A stretch of 64,000 nucleotides of DNA from Cloeon dipterum (GCF_949628265.1 NC_088787.1:35948844-36012843); one strand, 5' to 3'; counted from the stretch's first letter, positions 46,347-57,201 are shown. Notes: a model not told the origin generated them from the sequence alone. A program made the numbers and translations.

Positions 46347-46827
46347 ATGTTTTTTCGCATTTCTGCTTTATTTATTTCTGATTTATTCAAAATAATAATA
46401 TAACGAATTTTTGGATCTAGTTTAAAACCGATTAATTTGAATTAGAACCAATAAATGTGTCGAAATATGAACGTAGAATTTTTTTCTGAGTTACTTGTCC
46501 TTAAATTTGAATTAATTTTTGAAGAATAAATTAAATACTGATTTAAAATTAGGCCATTTAATTGTATCAATTTGTTTTCTTTAATTTAATTTTACAGGTC
46601 GAATAATTCACTTTGGCGAAAATTACAGATGGACTGAACTTGGTGAAAATTAAGCAGAGATAAGACACAAGATGGTAAAAATTATTATTTACACAAATAT
46701 TGACATGCATAAAACGGCAACTATAAAAAATTAAATACGTGTGCGCTAAGATTTAGTTTCATTTGATTTATTCACTTGAAGAATTCAAACAAAATAGTCA
46801 TCACAGCAATAATTAATTTGGTTTGGA

Positions 46828-47160
46828 ACTAGAGGTCTCAGCCAGCCGCGCTGCGGCGCACCAGCTGGCAAATTTTGGGTCAATTGGGCAGCCGACAGCC
46901 GTCGTGAATTCGGTTACGCTGCGCCAGCCGCCAGTAAAATTGCTAGAAAATAGATTGCCGGAGAAAGAATTGGCTTCCGTCACTTTGGTTTTTAAGCACG
47001 ATAAAATTTCACTTCAAGTTTTTAAAGCCGCACCAGCCACCAGTAAAAATGTCCAGCCGCCGTCTTAGCTCGCCTTTTTTGCCGCTGACGGGCAAAAAAG
47101 GGGAGCTAAGTCAGGCGCCAGCCACCGCACCAAAATTTCGCTGCTGAGATCTCGAAATCT
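46828..47160. mobile_element. R3-family insert in the foldback spacer
   Basis: Starts TAGAGGTCTCAGCCAGCCGC and ends CGCTGCTGAGATCTCGAAAT. Inside are inverted words GCTAAGT/AGCTCGCC and CAGCCACCAG repeats. On either side, AATTGTATAAATTTGTTTTC (47270) and AATTGTATCAATTTGTTTTC (46560) are direct repeats. Confidence 0.5.
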
Positions 47161-47507
47161 AACCATTTCAAATGTGAACATATAATTTTGTTAAGTTCAT
47201 TTTCCTAAAATCTATTAACAATAAATGAAAATCACCGCTTTACAATTTAGTCATTTAATTGTATAAATTTGTTTTCTATTGTATATTAAATCATTTGGCG
47301 AAAATAACAAAAAGACATGGTGAACATTAGGAACCACAATTACCCAAATGACAATGGACAGAAAATCTTCTACTGATATATGCATTAAGACACGAGAAGA
47401 GAAGAAAATATTGGTAAGCAGTTCTCCCCAAATTTGGAGGATGATTGGACGCGATTATTGAGGAGTCGAAATTTTAAGGTGACAGTTCTATTTAACTTGC
47501 TTGTTCA

Positions 47508-49285
47508 TAGATGGAGGAATTCCAAGTTTCGGTCAAGTGCCCTATTTTTTCGTTACTTCAAAAATCCCCGAAAAACGAAATTCTGTTAATTAAAGTTGGA
47601 CTGTAACTCTTGACTCCGCAGAGATATCACCTTGGAATTTTCACTGCCCAGTCTAGTTTTCAATCTATAACAACTTTTCTATTTGAAAAAACTTCGCAGG
47701 TCAAAGGTCAAGATCACCTTTCGCGACCTTTTCTCGAAAATTCAAAATTAAGGCTTGATAACCGTCTTTGATTTTTTCGGGGTACGTGATGCTGAAATTA
47801 GTCCGTGAAATCCTGCAAAAGTACACCAAGTTTCATAGTTGCAATGCCGACAGTTTTGCTGCAATTCGAATTTGAAAATTAAAAACCGGCTCGTGGCCGC
47901 TCGACCACGCATGACCTTAAGCCAGCGGGCTCCCCTCTCATTCGTAGAGTATATATTTTTCGTGTGTCATCTGCTTAGACACATCAGGAGAGGCTAGGGT
48001 TGACCTATGAAGGTTGAAATCGACCTTCAGGGTATGCACCTGACGTGACTTTGACATAAAAAATGTCAAAATCAAACAATTTCTTCAATTTTGGAGTCTT
48101 TTAATAGGTTTTTGCCGCCCTATTTATCTCAAATATAAAGCCAAAACTGCTGAATGACAATCTTGAAACCATGCCTTGAATTAATAGTGGTAGCCATTAA
48201 TCGTGACGCGAGATTAAAAAAGATTAAATAATCTATAACTTAAGAAATGGCATCCTCCTGTTTTTACTCACATGTGAAGTAAATATGAAGTGTTTAAAAT
48301 AAACAACCTCCTTCTTACAATGAAAAAATGTCATTAAATTCAATAAGTTATAAACCACTTTAAAAAAAACATTTTTTAAAACGTAATTTTTTGTCATTTC
48401 TCGTAATACATTTTTTTTGTAATTTTTTATTGTAAGATTAAGATTAATAAGATTAAGATAGTAAGATCGTTAATGATCAACACTTAATCTGCTCAATTTG
48501 AACTTCGTATGTACATAACAGTAGATTAATTATTTTCTTAAATTTAAGATTTCAAAATTTAACCATTTTTAAAAGCTCGTCACGATTAAAGGCTACCACT
48601 ATTATTTTAAGGTACTGTTTCAGAGTTGTCATTCAGCAGTTTTGGCTTTATATTTTTGTGGCAGAAACCTATTAAAAGACTCCAAAATTGAAGAAATTGT
48701 TTGATTTTGACATTTTTATGTCAAAGTCACGTCAGGTGCATACCCTGAAGGTCGATTTCAACCTTCATAGGTCAACCCTAGCCTCTCCTGATGTGTCTAA
48801 GCAGATGACACACGAAAAATATATACTCTACGAATGAGAGGGGAACCCGCTGGCTTAAGGTCATGCGTGGTCGAGCGGCCACGAGCCGGTTTTTAATTTT
48901 CAAATTCGAATTGCAGCAAAACTGTCGGCATTGCAACTATGAAACTTGGTGTACTTTTGCAGGATTTCACGGACTAATTTCAGCATCACACCCCGAAAAA
49001 ATCAAAGACGGTTATCAAGCCTTAATTTTGAATTTTCGAGAAAAGGTCGCGAAAGGTGATCTTGACCTTTGACCTGCGAAGTTTTTTCAAATAGAAAAGT
49101 TGTTATAGATTGAAAACTAGACTGGGCAGTGAAAATTCCAAGGTGATATCTCTGCGCAGTCAAGAGTTACAGTCCAACTTTAATTAACAGAATTTCGTTT
49201 TTCGGGGATTTTTGAGGTAACGAAAAAAATAGAGAAGGCCCCATTCCTGAGCTTCGAAACTAGGAATACCACTATCTATTATATC
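47508..49285. repeat. Inner palindrome, arms of about 0.8 kb
   Basis: Left 47508-48300 and right 48490-49285 are inverted copies with few differences. Examples: TGACCTTAAGCCAGCGGGCT / GCTGGCTTAAGGTCA; ACACATCAGGAGAGGCTAGG / its inverse near 48780; AACTTCGCAGGTCAAAGGTC / GACCTTTGACCTGCGAAG. The spacer of about 190 bp is AT-rich (TTTAAAAAAAACATTTTTTA). No credible coding frame. Confidence 0.85.
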
Positions 49286-50787
49286 TTAAAATATTTTGGA
49301 TTCATTGAACGTGAAATGTTATTGGTTTGAATAACTTAAATGGTGAATTTAACAATTAAACTGCTACTTATTTTGATACATCAGCCGGTAAACAAAATTT
49401 CAGTGCATGAATGCCATCAGAAATATAATGCGAACAATACGACTGAAGATTAAAAAGGTCGCGTCAGTTAAAAACTGCTAGAAGAAATTAACTAAGATAA
49501 GGTAAACAATATTGCGTAGCAGAAATGCCAACAGAATTACGAAAAATACATGATATGACTGGTAAAAAATATGACAAATGTGATAAATCAGATGAAAACT
49601 CCATAATTAACTCACCAGAAAAAATTAGCTATGATTCCGAACCCAACATTATCCTGGCCGACAACTCTAAAAATGTCCCAGGTCTCAAAATAAAACTAAT
49701 GCTTCCCAACCCTGTAAAATGACAAAATAAATTAAAAATTTGAAACACCAATTTGTAATTTAAAATACAGAAAAAATTAGCATAGTTAATTCGGTGCAAT
49801 TTATATTAATACATAATCAAGTTCGGAGGGTACATCGGAGGCCGATTTCTTCCGCATAAATAATTCTTCTGCCGCTGAACTGCGCTGAACCTCACGCCCG
49901 TTCAAACCAAAATATCTGTATGACGGTGTCCACCTGTCACATCTCCGTCATAAACATCGGGAAGAAGCTGTAAAAAATGGAAAAAATTCGTTTTGACCTC
50001 AATGTTTACACTTCGCGAGTAAAGCAACTTACGTGAATGGACAGCTTCAATCGCTCACATACGCGTTCTGGCGCACAACAGACACGCAGAACTCCCGCTT
50101 CTCATGCTGCTCAGGCTCAGGGTAGCCTGAGTTTACCTGAGACCCTGTAGCAGGTGGACGGAGCACGGAAAAATGTATATTGCGCGTTGCGCGAGCCGGC
50201 TATTTGTATGTTTTGCCAGAGTGGGCGCGGCTCTCAACCAGCTGCAGCTGCGATACCGAAAAAAACCGCGCTTTCTGCCACCGCTTGAATTACAATGCAA
50301 TTAACCGGTTACGGTTGATTAAAAATACGCAAAAATAATCAAGATTTAATGAAATAAAGGTTCGATCCAACTCAACCTACGCTTTTAATCACGAAACTAG
50401 GCGTTTTTCTGACTGTTTGGTGATGATTAAAGTGGATGTGGAATTTTCGACAGAATTCCACAGGTAATACCGTCGAAAGTTCGACACTGGTTTTTTAGAG
50501 TTTATACCGGATGAAAACCGCGAAAACTGATAAAATACATCAGCTTAGACAGCTGGAAGCAAAATTTGACTGGATTTTCCGCGAATTAAGGGCTTTAAAG
50601 TAAGTTCGAAAACGGTGGAATTGTAGCGCGCGTAGAGGAGAATCGACGTGTATTCGCTTGGTTTTGGCACATGGGGTAATTGTAAGCTGGTTTAGTCAGC
50701 AGCCGACAAAAATTGGGCGGCTCAGACCTAGCTAAAATAATATTTCCAATCCTTTAACAAAAAGCATTCAGTATTTTTTCCAGAGAA

Positions 50788-53700
50788 ATGCGTCGTTTGT
50801 TGCTTCTAAGCTTGTCTTGCGTCGTAATATGCAATGACATCAAGTTCGACAAGGGAATCTTCTTCGTGGAGAAGGGCGAAATCATGGCAACCCCTGAGAC
50901 GTGGAAGGTGGAAATCCCCATCAAGCTGACCATGTTCGATGAGGCCGTATACAATTACCAGGTATAATATAACCAGGATATTAATCAACAAAAATTGGTC
51001 CCAATTTTATCTTTTAGACTCACTTGGACAAGTTCTTTAGGGCTTTCCAAGAGGCAGGCGAGACGAAGACGAATGGCACATTGTCTAACTGGATGCTGTA
51101 CCAGAAACAGTCGCTGCAGACGGGTGTCCGACACCTGAACACGATGCTGCACGAGATTTACGACACGGTCTTCCAAACTTCGGAACGCAACCGCCGCTCT
51201 ATTAATCCGATCGGAAATGGCTTCAAATGGCTTTTTGGAACGTCCACGCAGGATGACATGACAGACCTGGACACAAAAATGAAAACCATCAAGGGCAACA
51301 CGCAAAGCCTCCGCCTCCTCCTGAAACAAGAAATTTCCTTATTCAATTTCACCCAGGATCTGATGGAGTCCGACATCAGCAAAATGAAGCTCCAGGTAAT
51401 TGAAAATGTTTTTTTTAGATTAAAATGCGTTCCCGCAATTCACCAGTTGGGTTAGCCCTTAGTGTTCGAAGCCTCCAATAGATGGCGCCACCGTATACTT
51501 TCGTAATAAATTTAATTTTAAGTCACTTCCGCAGTGATTTTAGACTCAATCCTGCTGGTGTGAATTCTTCACTTAATATGCTTTCTTTTGACGTGCTGAA
51601 AACAAAAATCAGTCCAGTCATTCGCCGTAGAAACGTTGGAAGAGATTTTGTATTTAAAAAAAGTTTTTCACGATTCTACGGCGATTGGCGTAACCGATTT
51701 TGGTTTTCAGCACGTCAAAAGAATGCATAATAAGTGAAGATTGCACATTGGCAGGATTGAGACTGAAATCGCAGCGGAAATGTCGTAAATCGAAAGTATA
51801 CGGTGGCGCTATCTGTTGGAACACTGGTGAATTTCCTGGGGTGGTTTCCAAATTCCCATTTTTTCATACGTAAATATTGAAGAAATTACCTAATACTTGC
51901 TCATGTACGCAAAATATCAAAACGACGTTTCGTTTATGCTGCGGAAAAAAGTCCGTTAAAATTCCAGCTGAGTCACGTGACCGTAGTGACCATCCATTTA
52001 ATAATATGCAGCGGGGCACATCCACAGGAGCTAACTTCAAACCGATCAGATGACTCCTTTTCCGCGCTAAAAACCCGGATTCACAGGTATTTACCAGGAA
52101 ATTAAAATTTTTAGCATAAGTACAACAAGTAAGTAGTCTAGCTGAAAGTGTGTCCCGTAGAAAAAAATCGGTTATGACTGATAATTACCGGTAATTTCCA
52201 CTGGTTAAAAAAGTTGGCGGCGGACTTTTTGCAGCGGCACGAACGATTTTACTGATGAACCAAAAAATTACAGACGGAGATGCTGGACGACCTGTCAGAA
52301 GACGTTGAAAAGATGGACAAAAACACAGATAAATTGGTGGACGCGCTGGATTCCCTCAGCTGGAACCTGGCGACGACCTCCACGGCCGTGATGGGCGTGA
52401 AAAACCTTCAATCAGCCCTGGAGCTGCTCGAGATCCAAGTGTCGAGCCTGAAGCAGGCATTCCAGTTCGCCAGAGTCGGCAAACTGGACCCGTTCTTCCT
52501 GCCGAGGGAAACGGCTCTCGAGATCCTGCGACAGGTGCATTCGGACAGCAGTGTGGACGCCGACGCCATCTACAAATTGGCCGATGTAAGTGTCTTCGCG
52601 GACACCCGCAAGCCGAGCACGTTGGTCCTGCTGCTCACCTTCCCTGTTCTTCATACCGACAGCCTTTTTACTGTCTTCCAACCCTTCCCTTTACCCGGCA
52701 CAATTCGCAAGGGTCTTTCATACCAGGTTAAGCCAGAGGCCGAACTGATCGCCGTCGACAACTCAAGAACTAAGTACTTCCACCTCACTCAATTTGAGTT
52801 CAATGCCTGCTACAGCTCCCCCATCAAGGTGGGAATATGTAAAGGAATACTAATAGGTGTAATGGTCTGTCATAACCTAAAAGGTCCTGTTTTTTGGTTA
52901 ATTTTTTATGAGAGAAGACTGTGTTTCTCACCTCTGGTGACTCAGGTTCACAAAATCTGTTTTTTTCTCTCGTTGACTAACATACAATTGGCAAGCATAC
53001 ACAGTTGGTAACCCCGAATCACGAAATCCATTTTTTGCTGCCATATTCATCCTATTGGTGCTTCAGGGTTAAAAACTAGGTGTTTTCTGTGATTAATCCT
53101 CTTGTTGCCTCACCTAGACAAGCATTTACATTAAAAAATTGGTGACCCCGATTCCAGCCCGGCTAGAAATTGGATATCCTAGGATAACCACCTCTTGACA
53201 TAGGCTGTCCAAAAGTATATCTCTTGGATATCCTGAAGGATATCTAATTTCTTGCTGCGAGGAAACCAAATTTCTGTTGGTTTACCCTCGATCAGAAAAC
53301 ATCCCAGGATATCCGCATGATATATACTTTATTTGAACATCCTATGACATAGGCAGATATCCAATTTCTTGCCGGGATGATCTCATCCACTGAATTTCTA
53401 TATTTGATCAGCCTCTGTCTTTCGTCAGGTGTGCAAACCACAAGAGGTGACCCGTCTGGAGTCCGCGGCACCGAGCTGCCTGGTGCGTCTGCTACGGGGC
53501 GACGTGGCGGCTGCAGATAATCTGTGTTCGGTGGAGGTTTTGCGGTCGTTCCGGCCACGCATCTTCAGACCAACGCCATCCTTAGGGTATGTCTTCTCGG
53601 TGGCCGGAAAGTTGCCGCTGGAAACCTACTGCAAGACGGTGGGACTGTCCGACCGCGTCCCAAATTACATATCCGGCTCTGGAATCCTCCGCCTGCCAAA

Positions 53701-54163
53701 GGGCTGCAACGTCAGTAACGTCGAACTGTTTGGTACCGATCCCTCGTGGACAGAGCAACCTTCCGATGCCGACCTGTTGCGCAACGCCCGCGTCTTCGTG
53801 CCCGATGAGCGGCTGCCGAGTGTGGAGATGATGGAGGTGCATTTCCAACACCTTGATGACATCGAGATGGACGCTCTATTCGGTCCACTTGGCTTTTTAG
53901 AATATTACTCTTTGGAGAAGACAAACACTCAGGATTTAACCTCCAGGCAGCAGAAGGTCTCCTGGCTTGAATGCTGGTGGCTGCAAGTAATTATTGGTCT
54001 TAGCAGTCTTGTGCTGATTTTGAGCCTTCTGTGGTGGAGATGCTGCGCAAAACGTCCCTCCCCCGATAAAAATTGTGATGAGGAACAACCCATCAAAACT
54101 ATCTCGGGTGGGATTCAAGAAGATGCAATACGGTTTCCTTTCACGGCCATGAGCAACAAATAG
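50788..54163 (+). CDS. Envelope-derived protein (errantivirus Env / baculovirus F type), spliced
   Basis: Four coding exons, 50788-50961, 51018-51395, 52274-52828 and 53429-54163, with canonical splice sites and no frame break, 613 residues. An acceptor at 50784 implies a 5' UTR intron. Visible parts: an N-terminal signal peptide; a furin-type site (Arg-Asn-Arg-Arg, residues 115-118) followed by the Gly/Phe/Trp-rich segment typical of this fusion-protein family; long helical stretches; a Cys-bearing region in exon 4; one transmembrane segment at about 552-570; and a cytoplasmic tail. No gag, pol or paired LTRs flank it, and it carries introns that viral env genes lack. This fits a host-captured env, as known for Iris in flies. 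Function not known; loss of fusion activity is possible. Confidence 0.8.
51475..51819. mobile_element. Foldback MITE in env intron 2
   Basis: Terminal repeats CCAATAGATGGCGCCACC and GGTGGCGCTATCTGTTGG, continuing as CGTATACTTTCG / CGAAAGTATACG. Inner words (TTTTGACGTGCTGAAAAC, TGTGAATTCTTCAC) also recur inverted, so the element folds along nearly its whole 345 bp. Confidence 0.85.
52950..53150 (+). repeat. Possible LTR-end / primer-binding-site relics in env intron 3
   Basis: TTGGTAACCCCGA near 53006 and TTGGTGACCCCGA near 53140 resemble the LTR-end plus tRNA primer-binding site of insect LTR retroelements, especially BEL/Pao. The bases before each are also weakly alike (CTCACCT, TCTCGTTGACTAACAT / CTTGTTGCCTCACCTAGACA). 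No reverse transcriptase or long LTR pair accompanies them. Confidence 0.4.
53158..53376. mobile_element. MITE, family B, compound copy in env intron 3
   Basis: Starts CCCGGCTAGAAATTGGATAT and ends CCAATTTCTTGCCGGG, with inner ends ATATCTAATTTCTTGCTGCG near 53250 and ATCCCAGGATATCC near 53303. It is compound like the copy at 22952-23176, again about 50 bp before a splice acceptor. Confidence 0.8.
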
Positions 54164-54254
54164 ATTGTGGAGCGGAACGACGATGCAGACACCTCCGATA
54201 GGATACCCCAGTTACCAACTCCAGTGGATCTAGGTGGAATCCTTGTGGATTCAA

Positions 54255-54645
54255 TATGCATGTAGCATGTTGGACACTCTGGTTCTCATTAGATTACAGA
54301 AGTTAAGCAAGTGCAGTCAGTAGGTGGATGGGTGACCGTCTGAATGCCGGCTGCATAACTCTAGGCGAACTCGCTACTTGCTGGATTGCACCTTTCCAGC
54401 ATGCGTGATTTGGCATCACTGGACGAATGTCTAGCGTTTCAATGCAGTCCTCGGTGCGGAGGCAAGTGGCCCTTGAGTGGGCTGGGTCCCTGTGCGACCT
54501 GGGCACCCATAATATCCGTTAGCGGTGTTATTCAGCATTCGTGCTAGTACAGTGCGCGCCCTTCCCGGTCCGAGGACAGGGATAAAAAGAGCTCTTTTTA
54601 TCCCTGTCCTCGGCAAAAACTAGCAAAAACAAAACAAAAATTGTA
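54255..54645 (+). mobile_element. 5S-rRNA-derived SINE
   Basis: The 5' part (about 54270-54350) resembles 5S rRNA: GGTTCTCATTAGATTACAG, AAGTTAAGCAAGTGCAG (box A), GGTGGATGGGTGACCG (intermediate element and box C) and CTGAATGCC. This is the internal Pol III promoter. An unrelated body of about 250 bp follows, ending in a large palindrome and an A-rich tail (AAAAACTAGCAAAAACAAAA). That is the layout of SINE3-type elements. It lies just 3' of the env gene, in the same orientation. Confidence 0.7.
54570..54613. repeat. 44-bp perfect palindrome at the SINE 3' end
   Basis: Reads the same on both strands across all 44 bases, centred on GAGCTC at 54589-54594; the half-site is CCGAGGACAGGGATAAAAAG. 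In RNA it would form a 22-bp hairpin with virtually no loop. Confidence 0.95.
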
Positions 54646-54649
54646 TGCA

Positions 54650-55330
54650 TTTCAAGGAAATTTTCTGTAAAAAACTGAATTTAGAATAAATTGTATAACT
54701 GTGAAGTTTAAAAATAGAATTAATTGCGTAAAGATATTTTCAATTAAATTTTGGAAACATTTTTCGTTATGTTTAAATTGCGTGAAATTTCATAAATGTA
54801 TTTTAGTTTAAATTCTGAAAATAAATTAGCTTAATTTATAACTCGATATTACTAAAAATAAAAAAATCTGGTTTTTCTTTCTCATAAAAGTGAATCTTTT
54901 TAAGTACATTTTTCACTTTGTCCATAACATTATGAATATCTACCTGAAAATAAACACAAAAATTGTGTCATTTCGATTTCACTCGTGTGTGCAATGTTTA
55001 CATCCTACTAAATGATTTAAAAAACAAAGACTGTCTGGGAAAACCGTCTAATATTTGATAGTTATAAATGCTATGCCATAACATAGGCAAGTTTATGACT
55101 CATGACTCCAAAAAATTATCTAAAAGGACATAATAGACTAATTGAAATTAGTCCTTTTGTTGAAAGTAAAAAGATAACACCACAGCAATTTGTTTGTTTT
55201 TATTCTGAAATTGAAAACCTGTTTTTCAACAAATACTTGGTTAGAAAAATCTAAATCAAAATGTTTTTTTCAGTCAGACTGACGCAATTTTTTTTTTCAA
55301 TTTGCATTTAAATTCAATCGTTTTCCGCCT
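54650..55330. other. AT-rich spacer, nothing recognised
   Basis: Very AT-rich with no supported frame, repeat or signal. Confidence 0.5.
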
Positions 55331-55334
55331 AACG

Positions 55335-55560
55335 AGGAAAGAAATCTCTGATTGGTCCTGATAGCGTCCCAGAACCGCAGTATTGACGTCATTAATTATT
55401 TTATTTATCTGCGTGCTCGCTGCCTGTCCTGTTCGACACAGTGATCTGCTGGCGATTGCTCCGAGTGGTCGTGACCCAGTGAGATGAGATAGCACAACAA
55501 ACGCATTAACTGGCTGATTTTAAACATACTTTATCGCAGGATTCACTTAAGGTAAAAAAT
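55335..55560 (+). promoter_or_regulatory. Candidate promoter and first exon of the secreted LRR gene
   Basis: An inverted CCAAT box (TCTGATTGGTCCTGATAGCG), a perfect CRE-type palindrome TGACGTCA at 55384-55391, then a less AT-rich block and a donor-like AAG|GTAAAA near 55550. The next acceptor is at 56370, before the LRR start codon. The promoter link is inferred from position only. Confidence 0.4.
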
Positions 55561-55814
55561 ATATGTATTTTATTTTTGTATGGAACGAATTAATTAGCTA
55601 ATTTTTAAAAAAAATATTGTTTTTTTGTAATAAATTGTATTAATTGAATTTTCCTCGGTTAATCGGCTGAATTGGTTTTTTATGAACAGAGACGAGTAGA
55701 ATGCCTTCACCTTCATTACCTTTTGAAAATGTTTTTGCAGCGGTTTGCTAATTTTTGCAAGCGTAATCAGAGATAAATATTTTTTTTTATATTTATTTCA
55801 ATATACAACCATTT

Positions 55815-55975
55815 TGAGGCTGCGCAGTAAACTTGTGCGCATCTTACGCATGCGCAAAATGTTCAGATCGCTTCTCCATCTCACAGAGAGGCTTAAACTC
55901 ATTACTGCGCATGCGCGAACCAAATAAAAACCTTCTGCGCACTCGCAATTCTCACTGGGGTCCAGGTTGCGATCT
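55815..55975 (-). repeat. Repeat with TGCGCATGCGCA-type palindromes, copy 2
   Basis: Inverse of 34155-34345: CTGCGCAGTAAACTTGTGCG, TTACGCATGCGCAAAATG, ACTGCGCATGCGCGAACC. It also shares the following TTGCGATCTGTGTT block with the lectin spacer. It sits in the presumed 5' intron of the LRR gene. Confidence 0.65.
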
Positions 55976-56382
55976 GTGTTTATTTCCGCCGGTTAGAATT
56001 CAATATGTTGTCGTAATAATCCAAGGCCAATCAGGAGACAGTTCAGCGGACAATCAGAAACGTCAAAAAAGAGGTGTACCAACCTAACAATTTCATTCCC
56101 GCGTATTTGGTTACATTTCCGTTGGCCTGATGTGCCATCTAGTGGTCTATTTGCCAATTCCCGGGCTAAAATGAGCTGGTATACTGAAGAAATAAAAATA
56201 AAAACATTTATTAGACCGGTTGCAAGCCAATTTTTATTTTACGTTTGTAACTTTCCCGCTATATCTGCGTGCCGCGTAAATCTGGCCCACGGTTAAAAAA
56301 TTTAGTTTCAAGCAAATAAAATGTTTTTTATTTAACATTTAAGAATTTTGTTGTTGTTGTTGTTGTTGCAGAAGCACCTGAC

Positions 56383-57201
56383 ATGAGGAAAATGCTTCCA
56401 TTGCCATATAGAGGTTCAACAATCCAACTAGCGGTGGCGCTGTTGCTGCTGCTCAGTGTGACAAGCAGGGCTGATTGGAGATCAAGGTGTCCGCGGGGTT
56501 GCCGCTGCACCCAGAACGCGGAGGAGCACTTGGGGCTTAACCTGGCCTCCTGCAAGGGCGTGTCTTCCGTTCCTGCCCTCGGACCTGAGACCCAGGCGAT
56601 CAGAATCAGGGACAGCGAGTTCGGCCGCGTCCCGGACAGCGCGTTCCAGCAATTTAAAAACCTGATTTACCTGTCGATACGCATGAGCAACGTTTTAGAA
56701 ATCGAGCCAGATGCGTTTGCTGGTCTGGAGGCGCTCGAGCACCTCTTGCTGTCCCACAATCTTGTGGAAAATCTGGACAACCGGACGTTTCAGACCAACA
56801 AAATGCTGCGGACTTTAGGGCTGAACGACAATAGAATGGAAAAAGTCGATGATCGGCTTTTCTGGAACAACTCGCTCCTGGAAATTCTTGACCTGAGCAA
56901 CAATCGAATCCACAGCATCAACCCCGAGGCTTTCAAGCAAAACCGGAAGCTGTATTTTCTCAATTTGAGTGGCAACAACCTGACTCACGTGGATGTAGCC
57001 ATCCTTTCCGAGATGCCCAACCTCAGGATCTTCCAGCTCGACGACAACCCTTGGCATTGCGACTGCAGACTCACTCCTCTTCGCGAGTGGTTTGTTGGAA
57101 AAAGTGTCGATCTGACGCAAACGCGGTGCCACGAGCCGGAAACGCTGAGAGGCAGGCCCTGGAGTGAAATCAAGAGTGAAGAATTTGTGTGCAGCCCTTA
57201 A
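56383..57201 (+). CDS. Secreted leucine-rich-repeat protein
   Basis: A single coding exon of 272 residues. TTGTTGTTG...TTGCAG (56350-56370) is the acceptor of a 5' UTR intron, so the ATG at 56383 (or 56392) is the start. Signal peptide (IQLAVALLLLLSVTSRA) to about residue 30; an LRRNT cap CPRGCRCTQ; about six LRRs (LIYLSIRMSNVLEIEPDAF, LEHLLLSHNLVENLDNRTF, LRTLGLNDNRMEKVDDRLF, LEILDLSNNRIHSINPEAF, LYFLNLSGNNLTHVD); and an LRRCT cap NPWHCDCRLTPLREW ending in EFVCSP. No transmembrane segment follows, so it is probably secreted. LRRs with these caps mediate extracellular protein contacts in immunity or development. AATAAA lies near 57337. Confidence 0.9.
   Translation: MRKMLPLPYRGSTIQLAVALLLLLSVTSRADWRSRCPRGCRCTQNAEEHLGLNLASCKGVSSVPALGPETQAIRIRDSEFGRVPDSAFQQFKNLIYLSIRMSNVLEIEPDAFAGLEALEHLLLSHNLVENLDNRTFQTNKMLRTLGLNDNRMEKVDDRLFWNNSLLEILDLSNNRIHSINPEAFKQNRKLYFLNLSGNNLTHVDVAILSEMPNLRIFQLDDNPWHCDCRLTPLREWFVGKSVDLTQTRCHEPETLRGRPWSEIKSEEFVCSP

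Larger units (their letters stand above)
45060..50735. mobile_element. Giant foldback element with nested palindrome
   Basis: Outer arms 45060-46370 and 49515-50735 are inverted copies, as shown by collinear anchors: TACCCCATGTGCC / GGCACATGGGGTA; CAGGCTACCCTGAGCCTGAG / its inverse near 50112; GTCCATTCACGTAAGTTGC / its inverse near 50030; CCTGGGATATTTTTTAGAGT / ACTCTAAAAATGTCCCAGG. Between them lies a second palindrome (47508-49285) and a spacer with an R3-like insert. Both arms keep a donor-like CAC|GTAAGT and acceptor-like TTTTTTACAG about 70 bp apart, so the arms may carry a captured or ancestral exon pair. No transposase is evident. The frames 45685-46053 and 49525-49722 lie in the arms. 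Confidence 0.8.

Noticed and set aside
54255-54370. A functional 5S rRNA gene
   Set aside because: Only the internal promoter region and part of the body match. The 5' end and 3' stem are not 5S-like, and an unrelated body plus A-rich tail follows, so a SINE fits better.
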